Source: Actinomadura citrea (GTDB lineage Bacteria; Actinomycetota; Actinomycetes; Streptosporangiales; Streptosporangiaceae). Taken from it: 64,000 bases of DNA. The stretch covers positions 6,386,001 to 6,450,000 of the forward strand of contig NZ_JACCBT010000001.1 of NCBI RefSeq assembly GCF_013409045.1, written 5' to 3'. The notes under the pieces are model-generated. The model did no database searches and was not told where the DNA came from. It saw nothing but the letters and a program-made list of their open reading frames with translations. A program made the translations under genes and the position numbers. Positions 37,369-45,126 of the stretch are shown here, piece by piece; the stretch's first letter is position 1; each line of letters begins with the position of its first letter.

Positions 37369-37524
37369 ATGAACACGTTTGACGGTGACCTCGTGGCCGC
37401 TCTGCAGGAGCTGCCCGAGACCGACCCCGTGGAGATCGACGGCATCCAGCTCGGCGGTACCTGCAACTGCGTCGGTCTGCTCACGCTGCTGAACACCGTG
37501 TGCATCGGCATCTCCTGCGCCTGA
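37369..37524 (+). CDS. lanA: Lanthipeptide precursor, venezuelin-like
   Basis: A 51-aa precursor. Leader residues 1 to about 29 include LQELPETDPVEIDG, close to the leader pattern of class IV/III peptides. The core runs from about residue 30 (GGTCNCVGLLT...) to the C-terminal SCA, with Thr31, Thr39, Thr43 and Ser49 as ring donors and Cys32, Cys34, Cys45 and Cys50 as acceptors: four of each, allowing four rings. The core strongly resembles the class IV peptide venezuelin from memory. The ribosome site AAGGAGGTGA, overlapping the protease stop, is a perfect anti-16S match, consistent with high expression. Confidence 0.93.
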   Translation: MNTFDGDLVAALQELPETDPVEIDGIQLGGTCNCVGLLTLLNTVCIGISCA

Positions 37525-37582
37525 TGCCGCGCAACCCATGCGGAACCCGGGACCCCTGAAGAGAACCCCGGCCCGCAGAACC

Positions 37583-37619
37583 CCGGTCACGGACCGGCCA
37601 CGAGCCGGTCCGTGACCGG
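37583..37619 (+). terminator. Strong hairpin between precursor and transporter genes
   Basis: A perfect 16-bp stem (37583-37598 with 37604-37619) with loop CACGA. It lies 59 bp after the precursor stop and 54 bp before the transporter start and lacks a T tract. It could act as a partial terminator or as a message-stabilising 3' end, giving excess precursor over transporter. Confidence 0.75.
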
Positions 37620-37672
37620 ACCCACTTGCGAGTGTAGAAGACTTCCCCCGACCGTGAACGGAGTCGTGGCGC

Positions 37673-39409
37673 GTGGCGCTCACCGGCACATCGGGCGACT
37701 CCGCGGCGCTGCGCGCCGGCGGCAGGCGGCTGCTGCGCGGCGCCATGGCCCGCTTCCGGCCGGCCATGGCGGTGCTCGTCCTGCTCACGGCCGTCCGCGT
37801 CGCCGCGACGCTGGCGACGCCGATCATGCTGGCCCGGGCGGTCGACGCGGCCCGCGCCCAGCAGGACGCCGGCGCCTCCGCCGCGTGGCTCGCGCTCGTC
37901 CTGGCCGCGGCGGCCGTCGCCACCACGGGCGAGGACGTGCTCGGCTCCTACTGCGGCAGCGACATCACCGCCTGGCTCCGGCACCGCCTGCTCGGGCACG
38001 TGCTGGCCCTCGGGCCCGAGGGGCGCCGCCGCTTCCCCGCGGGGGACGTGCTGTCCCGGCTCACCGAGTCCGCGTCGGGCCCGGCGGCGTTCCCCGTCCT
38101 GCTGCTGTCGGCCGCCGCCACGCTGGCCACCACCGTGGGCGCGCTGGCCGGACTGGCCCTGATCGACTGGTGGCTCGCCGCCGCGTTCGCGGCCGGGCTG
38201 CCGCCGCTGCTGGTCGCGCTGCGCGTGTTCGTCGTCCGGGCCACCGAGCCGTTCGCCCGGTACCAGGCCTGCCAGGCGGCGATCGCGACGCGGCTGCTCG
38301 ACGCGCGGCAGGGGATCCGGACGATCCGGGCGAGCGGCACCGCCGCCGCCGAGGTGCGGCGCATCCTCGCGCCGCTTCCGGGCCTCGGCCGGGCCGGCCG
38401 GGAGACATGGGCCGTGCAGGGCAAGGTCAGCCGGCGGCTCGCGCTGCTGGCCCCCCTCACCCAGGTCCTGGTCGTCGGCGTCGCGGGCGCCCGCCTGGCC
38501 GCCGGAGAGATCACCACCGGTCAGCTCGTGGGCGCCCTGTCCTACGCCGCCATGGCCGTCGCGTCGGCGTCGGTGTTCGACACCGTCGTCGCGCTGCTCA
38601 ACTGCCAGGTCGGCGCCGGGCGGATCAACGAGATCCTGACGGCCGTCCCGGCGGTGAGCCCCCCCGCGCGTCCGGTGCGGCTGCCGGACGGGCCCGGCGA
38701 GCTGCGGCTGCGCGGCGTCACCGTCCGGCTCGGCGGCCGCGCCGTCCTCGACGGCCTCGACCTCGACGTTCCGCCCGGGACGACCGTCGCGGTCGTCGGC
38801 ACCTCCGGGACGGGCAAGAGCGTGCTCATGTCGACCATCGGGCGGCTCCTCGACCCGGACGAGGGAGTGGTCGAACTCGACGGCGTCCCCGTCACCGCCG
38901 TCCCTCTCGCGGAGCTGCGGCGCGCCGTCGCCTACGCCTTCGAACGTCCCGCGCTGCTCGGCGCGACCGTCCGCGAGACGATCGCCTACGCCCGCCCCGG
39001 CGCGACCCGCGCCGAGGTGCACCGCGCCGCCCGCGACGCCGTCGCCGACGCCTTCATCCGGGCCCTTCCCGGCGGTTACGACACCCCTCTCGACCGCGCC
39101 CCGCTGTCCGGCGGCGAGTTGCAGCGGCTCGGACTGGCCCGCGCCGCGCTCGCCGACGCCCGGATCGTCCTCCTCGACGACGCCACCAGCAGCCTCGACA
39201 CCGCCACGGAGATGAAGGTGACCCAGGCGCTCCGGCAGATCCTGGCCGGGCGGACCAGCCTGGTGGTGGCGCGCCGTCCGGCGACGGCCGCCCGCGCCGA
39301 CCTCGTCGCCTGGCTGGACGCCGGACGCGTGCGGGCGCTCGCCCCCCACGCGGAGCTGTGGGCCGACCCGGCCTACCGCGCCGTCTTCTCCACCCGGGCG
39401 GCCTCATGA
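37673..39409 (+). CDS. ABC exporter half, degenerate nucleotide site (LanT1)
   Basis: Membrane domain (about residues 25-330, six predicted spans) fused to an ATPase domain (about 345-570), 578 aa. Walker A is GTSGTGKS (376-383) and the signature is LSGGE. Three catalytic positions deviate: Walker B ends in DD (IVLLDDATSS) where Glu is expected, the Q-loop has FERP instead of Gln, and the H-loop reads VARRP instead of AHR. This is the inactive-site partner of a heterodimeric exporter. It starts at GTG 37673 after AACGGAG, and its end overlaps the second half (ATGA). Probable role: peptide export or self-immunity. Confidence 0.87.
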   Translation: MALTGTSGDSAALRAGGRRLLRGAMARFRPAMAVLVLLTAVRVAATLATPIMLARAVDAARAQQDAGASAAWLALVLAAAAVATTGEDVLGSYCGSDITAWLRHRLLGHVLALGPEGRRRFPAGDVLSRLTESASGPAAFPVLLLSAAATLATTVGALAGLALIDWWLAAAFAAGLPPLLVALRVFVVRATEPFARYQACQAAIATRLLDARQGIRTIRASGTAAAEVRRILAPLPGLGRAGRETWAVQGKVSRRLALLAPLTQVLVVGVAGARLAAGEITTGQLVGALSYAAMAVASASVFDTVVALLNCQVGAGRINEILTAVPAVSPPARPVRLPDGPGELRLRGVTVRLGGRAVLDGLDLDVPPGTTVAVVGTSGTGKSVLMSTIGRLLDPDEGVVELDGVPVTAVPLAELRRAVAYAFERPALLGATVRETIAYARPGATRAEVHRAARDAVADAFIRALPGGYDTPLDRAPLSGGELQRLGLARAALADARIVLLDDATSSLDTATEMKVTQALRQILAGRTSLVVARRPATAARADLVAWLDAGRVRALAPHAELWADPAYRAVFSTRAAS

Positions 39410-41115
39410 CGGCCCCGCCCGCCGCGCGCCTGCTGCACCGCCACCTGCGTGGGCAGTGGCCCGCGATGCGCCGCCTCTTCGCCTGGTCGGTCGTGGAGTC
39501 CCTGCCGATGTTCGCGTCCGGGCTGGTCCTGGCCCGTGCCGTCGACCACGGGTTCCTCGCCGGCCGCACCCTGACCGGCCTCGGCTGGCTGGCCGTCCTC
39601 GCGGCCCTGTACGCCATCGGCGCGGTCGCGACCGGACGGGTCTACCCGTGGCTCGCCGCGACCGTCGAACCGCTACGCGACTCGCTGGTCACCGAGGTCG
39701 TCGCCGCCGCCCTCCGCCGGATGGCCGGCCGGACCCCGGACGCCGCCGGCGCGGGCGTCTCCCAGGTCACCGAGCAGGCCGAGGCCGTCCGGGCCCTGGT
39801 AGGCACCTCGCTGCGCAACGTCCGCCAACTGGTCTCCGCCGGCGCCGCCGCGCTCGTGGGCCTGGCCTTGCTGTCCCCGCCGCTGGCCCTCGTCATCACC
39901 CTGTCGGTGGCCCTGGCCCTGGGGGTGTACGCGGCCTTCGTGCGCCTGCAGATCCGCCGCTACCGGGCCGTCATCCGCCAGGCCGAGCGCATCGGGGAGG
40001 CCGCCGCCACCGTCGTGCACGGCGTCCGGGACGTCGCCGCCTGCGCCGCCGAGGACCGCGCCGCCGCCACGGTGGGCGAGGTCGTGGACACCCAGGCGGA
40101 GGCCCTGCGCGCCTACGCCCGCACCCGCTGGGTCCGCCTCCCCGTCCTGGCCCTCGGCGTGCACCTCCCGCTGCTCGCCCTGCTCCTCCTGGCGCCCTAC
40201 CTGACCGCGCACCACGGCCTCACCGCCGGCCAGGTCGCGGGCGGCGCCGGCTACCTGGTGACCGGACTCCAGCCGGGCATCACCGTCCTCGTCGACGCGG
40301 GCGGCACCCTCCTGCTCAGCCTCGCGGTGGTCCTGGGCCGCCTCGCCGAGGTCTGCACCACCCCCGCGGCACCCCCGCCCGGCACGGCGACGGCCGAATC
40401 GTCCGGCATCGAGGCCGACCACATCACCTTCGCCTACTCCCCGCACGCCGCCCCCGTCATCGAGGACCTGTCGCTCCACGTCCCCGAGGGAACGCACCTG
40501 GCCGTCGTCGGCCCCAGCGGCACCGGCAAGTCCACCCTCGCGAACCTGCTCACCGGCCTCCTGGAACCCCAGAAGGGCAAGATCACGCTGGGCAAGGCCC
40601 CCCTCCTCCACCTGGACCCGGCGCACCTGCGCTCAACGATCACGCTGATCCCGCAGGAGAGCTACGTCTTCGCCGGCACCCTCCGCGACAACCTCGCCTA
40701 CCTGAACCCCGAGGCCACCGAACCCGACCTGGACGAAGCCGCGGCCGCCGTCGGACTCCTGGAACTCGTCCAACGCCTCGGCGGCTACGAGACGGACATC
40801 CCCCCCGGCGGCGGCGACCTCTCCCAGGGCGAACGCCAGCTCATCACCCTGGCCCGCGCCTACCTGTCCCCGGCCGCGGTCATCGTCCTGGACGAGGCCA
40901 CCAGCCACCTGGACCCCGCCACCGAGGCCCGCGCCGAACAAGCCCTGGCGACCCGCGGCGGCACCCTGATCGTCATAGCCCACCGCATCACCTCGGCCGA
41001 ACGAGCCCACCAGGTCCTCCTACTGGACGGCCCCGTCCCCCTCCTCGGCACCCACGAGACCCTCCAGACCCGCAGCCGAACCTACGCAGACCTAGTAGGC
41101 CACTGGCACACCTGA
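39406..41115 (+). CDS. ABC exporter half, catalytic subunit (LanT2)
   Basis: Membrane-ATPase fusion, 569 aa. The ATPase motifs are canonical: Walker A GPSGTGKS, Q-loop LIPQESYVF, Walker B AVIVLDEATSHLD and H-loop VIAHRITS. Its signature is LSQGE, slightly off LSGGQ; this would complete the degenerate site formed with the first half, while its own Walker motifs pair with the first half's LSGGE to make the working site. The N-terminus has six predicted spans and no C39 protease domain, fitting leader removal by the separate S9 protease. It is last in the lan operon. Confidence 0.88.
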   Translation: MTAPPAARLLHRHLRGQWPAMRRLFAWSVVESLPMFASGLVLARAVDHGFLAGRTLTGLGWLAVLAALYAIGAVATGRVYPWLAATVEPLRDSLVTEVVAAALRRMAGRTPDAAGAGVSQVTEQAEAVRALVGTSLRNVRQLVSAGAAALVGLALLSPPLALVITLSVALALGVYAAFVRLQIRRYRAVIRQAERIGEAAATVVHGVRDVAACAAEDRAAATVGEVVDTQAEALRAYARTRWVRLPVLALGVHLPLLALLLLAPYLTAHHGLTAGQVAGGAGYLVTGLQPGITVLVDAGGTLLLSLAVVLGRLAEVCTTPAAPPPGTATAESSGIEADHITFAYSPHAAPVIEDLSLHVPEGTHLAVVGPSGTGKSTLANLLTGLLEPQKGKITLGKAPLLHLDPAHLRSTITLIPQESYVFAGTLRDNLAYLNPEATEPDLDEAAAAVGLLELVQRLGGYETDIPPGGGDLSQGERQLITLARAYLSPAAVIVLDEATSHLDPATEARAEQALATRGGTLIVIAHRITSAERAHQVLLLDGPVPLLGTHETLQTRSRTYADLVGHWHT

Positions 41116-41190
41116 CAACAACGTGCTCACCCGCCGATCGAAGAACGCGCCAAAACCGGCTCAAGGCGCAGCACGCCCGCCCCGGGGCCC

Positions 41191-41217
41191 GGCGGACGGC
41201 GTAGACGGGGGTCCGCC
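41191..41217. terminator. Hairpin between the converging lan operon and sigma operon
   Basis: GGCGGAC (41191-41197) pairs with GTCCGCC (41211-41217) across a 13-nt loop, right before the end of the minus-strand gene. No T tract on the plus strand. Confidence 0.4.
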
Positions 41218-41535
41218 CTAGCTAGAAGTGAGCGAATCACTGGGCTGGCTTTCGCGGTGCTCATGCGAGCGAGCAGGGCGGGCGACCGTCAGTTCGCATA
41301 TCCCGTCCTTGCAAGAGCGTTCCAATCGGCCCATGGAGATGGTCTGCACCAGCCCGATCGCCCAGCAGGCCGGACAGCCGCGCAGCGCGATCAGGCCGAT
41401 CGGTGCGAGCAGGAGGCTGCCGAGTCCGAGCACCGGTAGAAGCGCGAACGAACCGATCAATGCCCCGAAGCCCGTCGCACCGCGTAGCAGGTGCCGGGGA
41501 AGTGACGTGCTCGCAAAGCCCTGCTTGTCAGTCAT
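41218..41535 (-). CDS. Small membrane protein of the sigma operon
   Basis: A 105-aa protein with two closely spaced hydrophobic segments (about residues 20-52: GALIGSFALLPVLGLGSLLLAPIGL), a CPAC motif just after them (RGCPACWAIGLVQT), and two more Cys (RSCKDGICELTV). It is translated from ATG 41535 with AGGAGAC upstream, and overlaps the sigma-factor stop by 8 bp. Position suggests a partner of the sigma factor, such as an anti-sigma or sensor with Cys-based metal or redox sensing, but no known anti-sigma fold is recognisable. The C-terminal tail is hydrophilic. Confidence 0.75.
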   Translation of the reverse strand: MTDKQGFASTSLPRHLLRGATGFGALIGSFALLPVLGLGSLLLAPIGLIALRGCPACWAIGLVQTISMGRLERSCKDGICELTVARPARSHEHRESQPSDSLTSS

Positions 41536-42085
41536 TGCCGTCTCCTGGAACCGATTCGGATGCGCCCTGCAGCGTTCGTTGGACCGACGCGCGGGCGCGA
41601 TGCAGCCGCGACTTCATCGCGGGGAGGCTGAGGCCGAGCGCGTCGGCGACCATGCGCCCGCTGTACCCCTGGATGTCCCGCATGATGAGGACGTGTCGCT
41701 GGTCAGCCGGCAGAGCGGCGATCGCCGCCGCGACCCGGCCCGCCTCCAGGCGTTGCAGGACCTCGTCCTCGGCCGAGACCACGCTGACGTCCGGAACCTC
41801 GTAGTGCCGCGGCCTCAGTCGCGCCCGCCGCAGGCACTCGTTGCGCACGATGCGGAACATCCACGATGCCAGCGCACCGGAGGCCCGCAGCGTCCCGATC
41901 TTGCGATACAAGATGATCAACGCCTCCTGCGCGGCGTCCTCGGCGTCCTCGGGCGACGCGCACAGCGTCCGGGCGAATCTGCGCACGTGCGGGTGCGAGC
42001 CGGACACCAGCGCGGCGATCGACTCGAGATCACCGCCCTGCGCGGCGTCGATCAGCCGCTCACCGGGCCAGCTCCCCTCAGCCAC
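41528..42085 (-). CDS. ECF-type RNA polymerase sigma factor
   Basis: Extracytoplasmic-function sigma factor, 185 aa from GTG 42085. Region 2 is seen in CASPEDAEDAAQEALIILYRKIG and the -10-binding helix in ALASWMFRIVRNECLRRAR. Region 4 helix-turn-helix is ALPADQRHVLIMRDIQGYSG followed by LPAMKSRLHRARA. The start is supported by GCGGGG about 8 nt upstream and by overlap with a preceding 30-aa open frame; a GTG at 42118 is the alternative. Target promoters are unknown. It is cotranscribed with the membrane protein downstream. Confidence 0.9.
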   Translation of the reverse strand: MAEGSWPGERLIDAAQGGDLESIAALVSGSHPHVRRFARTLCASPEDAEDAAQEALIILYRKIGTLRASGALASWMFRIVRNECLRRARLRPRHYEVPDVSVVSAEDEVLQRLEAGRVAAAIAALPADQRHVLIMRDIQGYSGRMVADALGLSLPAMKSRLHRARASVQRTLQGASESVPGDGND

Positions 42086-42170
42086 GCGAACGACCCCGCC
42101 TGCGCAGCACGGTGACACTGCACGCGCACACGAGCACGGCCACGCCGATCACGACGGCACCAACGATCAT
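42078..42170 (-). CDS. 30-aa predicted membrane peptide, coupled to the sigma factor
   Basis: A short frame MIVGAVVIGVAVLVCACSVT... ending in VLRRRGRSRG. It has one hydrophobic span of about 20 residues and a basic tail, a typical single-span small membrane protein with inside-positive end. ATG 42170 is preceded by GGGAGG at good spacing, and its stop lies 8 bp inside the start of the sigma gene. The good ribosome site and overlap argue that it is translated and couples to sigma expression. No family recognised; a leader peptide that only sets sigma translation is an alternative. Confidence 0.55.
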   Translation of the reverse strand: MIVGAVVIGVAVLVCACSVTVLRRRGRSRG

Positions 42171-42513
42171 GACAACCTCCCGGTCGAGTTCCCGTGTCCG
42201 ACGCTGTGGTCGGCACCCCCATGAGAGGAACGAACCTGTGCAAAGGATTCACCCACCTCCCAACCTGCTGGGCTGTCGCCGAGCCTCCGCATGTCAGGAG
42301 GCAAGCCGACCGCCGGCCTCCAGGAGGGGACGCCGTACGTCCCAGGCTCGCGGAGTCAGATGAACCCGGTCTCGCCTGGACGCCACGAGGCGCACAATGA
42401 CTCGATATGTACTGCTGCTCAGCATCAAATGGACCTTTTGGACGACACTTGGCGCGCATGAACGACAGTGAGAGAATTCGCTCAGGTACCGACTACTGGA
42501 AGTGAGCGGCATC
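42171..42513. other. Divergent intergenic region (343 bp)
   Basis: Separates the minus-strand sigma operon from the plus-strand 42514 gene, so two promoters are expected here. I see no clear ECF or SigA boxes, no long inverted repeat and no credible gene; short open frames are shadow-like. Confidence 0.5.
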
Positions 42514-42783
42514 ATGACCAGGCCATGGGAAGCCGATCATGGCGCAGGGTTCCAGCGGAGGTTAGGGAAGACGGCGGCCGAGGTGGGCGACAGTCGCACG
42601 ACCCAGGACTGTCCGGAGATCTGGGAGTTAGACAACGGCGACATTGCCGTCATCGGCCGTGACGCCACCGGCGCCTACCGTGACCGCCTGCCGCCAGGGG
42701 TGAGCATCGGCTCCGACGAACGTCTCGTGATCATCTCCGGAAGACTGCTTTCGGCCGCCAAACCGGATATCCGCGATGCTTGA
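42514..42783 (+). CDS. Conserved hypothetical protein upstream of DUF6879 gene
   Basis: An 89-aa soluble acidic protein without membrane segments. The core CPEIWELDNGDIAVIGRDATGAYRDRLPPGVSIGSDERLVIISGRLL looks well conserved and is the kind of small protein commonly encoded before DUF6879 genes in actinobacteria. ATG 42514 has TGGAAG upstream; GTG 42502 is an alternative. Its end overlaps the next gene by 8 bp, so the two are translationally coupled. These families often lie near XRE regulators and are of unknown function; no regulator is adjacent here. Confidence 0.7.
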   Translation: MTRPWEADHGAGFQRRLGKTAAEVGDSRTTQDCPEIWELDNGDIAVIGRDATGAYRDRLPPGVSIGSDERLVIISGRLLSAAKPDIRDA

Positions 42784-43381
42784 CCGAATCGCCCGTTTTC
42801 GTGGGGACGTGCTGGACCACGCGACCTACCATCGGGATTTCGCTCGCCAGTGCGAAGACCTGCGCGGGACCATCTGGAAGCTCGAACGCTCCCAGGTCTT
42901 CCGCGAGCTGGACGATCCCAGCTGGCAGGCGTTCAGTTCCGGCGACTGGCGACGCGCCCTCGAACTGTTGGAAGAGGATCGCAAGGCCGTCCAGGCCGAG
43001 GCCGACAGCAACCGGCGCCAAGGCTTGAAGATCAGGCGGGTTCGCGTGGTCGAGCGCCCCTTGAGTCCCTACGTTCAATGGGAGCTTCACGCGCTCCGGA
43101 TGCTGGCGGAAGAAGGCTTCGAACTGAGTGTCCTCTCCGCCGACGACCTCGCCGACCTGGAAGAACAGGGCCAGTTGCCCGAAGTCGTCGTCGTTGGCGA
43201 ACGCGTCCTCTATGAGGTCCGATATCTGCCGGATTGGACGCCGTGCGGTGCCCGCCGCATCAGGACGCCGGACGTGATCCGTACCGCCGCGTCCGAGATC
43301 GGCCGCCTGTACCGCAGGGGCGAGCCCTTGCTCCGCTTCTTCGAACGGGAAGTAGCCCCGCTTCCCGCACCGGCCGTCTGA
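42776..43381 (+). CDS. DUF6879 family protein
   Basis: A 201-aa soluble protein, largely helical in its first half. The family pattern is visible: WKLERSQVFRELDDPSWQAF, EEDRKAVQAEADSNRRQG, RRVRVVERPLSPYVQWELH and the C-terminal VIRTAASEIGRLYRRGEPLL. ATG 42776 overlaps the previous gene. Members accompany DUF397 or XRE genes in many actinobacteria and may act in signalling or development; no biochemical role is established. The following membrane protein begins 14 bp later and may be in the same operon. Confidence 0.8.
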   Translation: MLDRIARFRGDVLDHATYHRDFARQCEDLRGTIWKLERSQVFRELDDPSWQAFSSGDWRRALELLEEDRKAVQAEADSNRRQGLKIRRVRVVERPLSPYVQWELHALRMLAEEGFELSVLSADDLADLEEQGQLPEVVVVGERVLYEVRYLPDWTPCGARRIRTPDVIRTAASEIGRLYRRGEPLLRFFEREVAPLPAPAV

Positions 43382-43395
43382 ACTATCGTTCGCAG

Positions 43396-44109
43396 ATGCC
43401 ATCCGTTCGCTTGGGCCGAAGCAGGGCGAGGACGTTCTCCCTCTGCCTCCTCACGCTTGTCGTCATCGCCCTTATCGCAGCTTCACCGTGGGCCTTGCGC
43501 GCTTTCGGCGGCCCGACGGCCCGCTGGGAACGGTTGAGTTTCATCGGTCAGACATACGGCGCCGCGTCGGCGCTCCTGGCCGCCCTCGCGCTGATCGGCA
43601 TCGCGGCCACCCTGATCTTCCAGGCGCACGACACGAAGATCGCGCGAGAGGAGGCCAGGCGCATCGCGATCGCGGAGTTGCTCAAGATGGCCATGGACGA
43701 CCCCGCCCTCGACGAGGCATGGGGACCGGTTCCGGCGGATGCGGACCCCAAGGCCAGACGGCAGCTCATGTACATCAACATGATCATCTCCGAGTGGCAG
43801 ATGTCCTTCGAGACAAAGGCCCTTCCTGAGAAGAGGCTGCGCGCCATTTCGCGTGAGATGTTCTCGGGCCGTCCTGGCAGGGCTTTCTGGGAGGAGGCGC
43901 GTCAGGTCCGCATGGGCACCGCCGGGAGCAGGCGAGCGCGTCGGTTCCACGAGATTCTGGACGAGGAGTACCACCTGGCGCCCGTTCCCTCACCGGGACG
44001 CCCGCGTCCACGACGGCCCTGGATGCTCTTCGCCGGGTCGGCGGTGGGCGTTCTGGCCGCGGGTGGTGTCGTCCGCCGGGCCATCGCCCGCCGCCGCTCC
44101 CCTGGTTGA
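43396..44109 (+). CDS. DUF6082 family membrane protein
   Basis: A 237-aa membrane protein. Two N-terminal hydrophobic segments (FSLCLLTLVVIALIAASPWAL and GAASALLAALALIGIAATLIF) are followed by a cytoplasmic helical region (AREEARRIAIAELLKMAMDDPALDEAWG...) and a third C-terminal hydrophobic stretch near residue 215 with a very basic end. The WGPV and MYINMIISEWQMSFE stretches fit DUF6082. Function unknown. It lies 14 bp after the DUF6879 gene; such pairs recur in actinobacteria. Confidence 0.78.
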   Translation: MPSVRLGRSRARTFSLCLLTLVVIALIAASPWALRAFGGPTARWERLSFIGQTYGAASALLAALALIGIAATLIFQAHDTKIAREEARRIAIAELLKMAMDDPALDEAWGPVPADADPKARRQLMYINMIISEWQMSFETKALPEKRLRAISREMFSGRPGRAFWEEARQVRMGTAGSRRARRFHEILDEEYHLAPVPSPGRPRPRRPWMLFAGSAVGVLAAGGVVRRAIARRRSPG

Positions 44110-44238
44110 GCCGGCGCGGGACAGGTCTCGCTGAGTCCTCCGAGCCTGCACGATCCCAGCGACGTGAGCGTGGTTGACCTCAAGTGTGGTTGGGGTTTTA
44201 GCGTGGCGGGCTCCTGGTGTTCTGAGGGGGACGTTGTG

Positions 44239-45126
44239 ATGGGTTCTGGTGACGGGTCTGCGCGGGTCGACGTGGCGGTGCTCGGGCTTGGTGAGATGGG
44301 GGCCGCGCTGGCGGGCGCGATTCTGGACGGCGGGCATCCGACCACCGTGTGGAACCGCACTGCGGGGAAGGGCGACGCGCTGGTCGCGAAGGGGGCGGGC
44401 CGGGTCGCCGGCGTCCGTAAGGCCGTTGCCGCCGGGCGGGTCGTGGTGGTCAACGTGAAGGGCAACTCCGTAGCTCGTGAACTGCTGGAGACGGCAGGAG
44501 ACGACCTGCGCGGACGTGTCGTCGTCAACCTGACGGACGGGACGTCGGACGAGGTCAGGGAGGTGGCCGCGGCGGTCGCCGAACGTGGCGGGGAGTACCT
44601 GCACGGGCAGATCATGACCATCGCGCCGGGTGTCGGGCATCCGGACGCGACGGTCTTCTACGGCGGCTCCGCGGACGCTCACGAGCGTCATCGGGCGGTG
44701 CTGCGGCTTCTCAGCGGGCACGCGCCGCTGGTGTCCGACGACCCCGGTGTCGCGGTCCTCTACGGCATGGCCGTCCACGGGACGATGTGGGGGCTCCTCA
44801 ACGGGTTCCTGCACGCGGCCGCGGCGCTGTCGGACGCGGGTGTCGAGGTCGGCCGGTTCCTGAAGGAGGCCGAGGGCCCGCTCGCGGCGCTTTCGATGTT
44901 CCTGCCGTCGATCGCGGAGGAGGTGGACCAGAGCCGGTTCGCGACGCCGTTCGGGGCGCTGCGTCACCATCTGCCGTCGATCGAGGATCTCGCGCGGGAG
45001 AGCCGGGCGCGGGGCATCGACGACGGGTTCCCCGAGTACTCCCGCGCGCTCGTGGCAGCGGCGATCGAACGGGGCCATGGAGACGACAGCTACTCGCGGC
45101 TCGTCGAACACTTCCGCGGGGTCTAG
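44239..45126 (+). CDS. NADP-dependent oxidoreductase, imine-reductase-like
   Basis: Beta-hydroxyacid-dehydrogenase-type fold, 295 aa from ATG 44239. The nucleotide motif is VLGLGEMGAALAGAILDGGHPTTVWNRT, with the Arg/Thr typical of NADP preference. The linker-region stretch GQIMTIAPGVGHPDATVFYGG matches the imine reductase (IRED) pattern, and not the KxxxN catalytic site of hydroxyisobutyrate dehydrogenases. IREDs reduce cyclic imines or catalyse reductive amination, but natural substrates are mostly unknown. Its last 4 bp overlap the convergent MarR gene. Confidence 0.82.
   Translation: MGSGDGSARVDVAVLGLGEMGAALAGAILDGGHPTTVWNRTAGKGDALVAKGAGRVAGVRKAVAAGRVVVVNVKGNSVARELLETAGDDLRGRVVVNLTDGTSDEVREVAAAVAERGGEYLHGQIMTIAPGVGHPDATVFYGGSADAHERHRAVLRLLSGHAPLVSDDPGVAVLYGMAVHGTMWGLLNGFLHAAAALSDAGVEVGRFLKEAEGPLAALSMFLPSIAEEVDQSRFATPFGALRHHLPSIEDLARESRARGIDDGFPEYSRALVAAAIERGHGDDSYSRLVEHFRGV

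Noticed and set aside
41228..42115. 295-codon plus-strand frame over the sigma operon
   Set aside because: Antisense to the ECF sigma factor and its membrane partner, whose motifs are clear on the minus strand.
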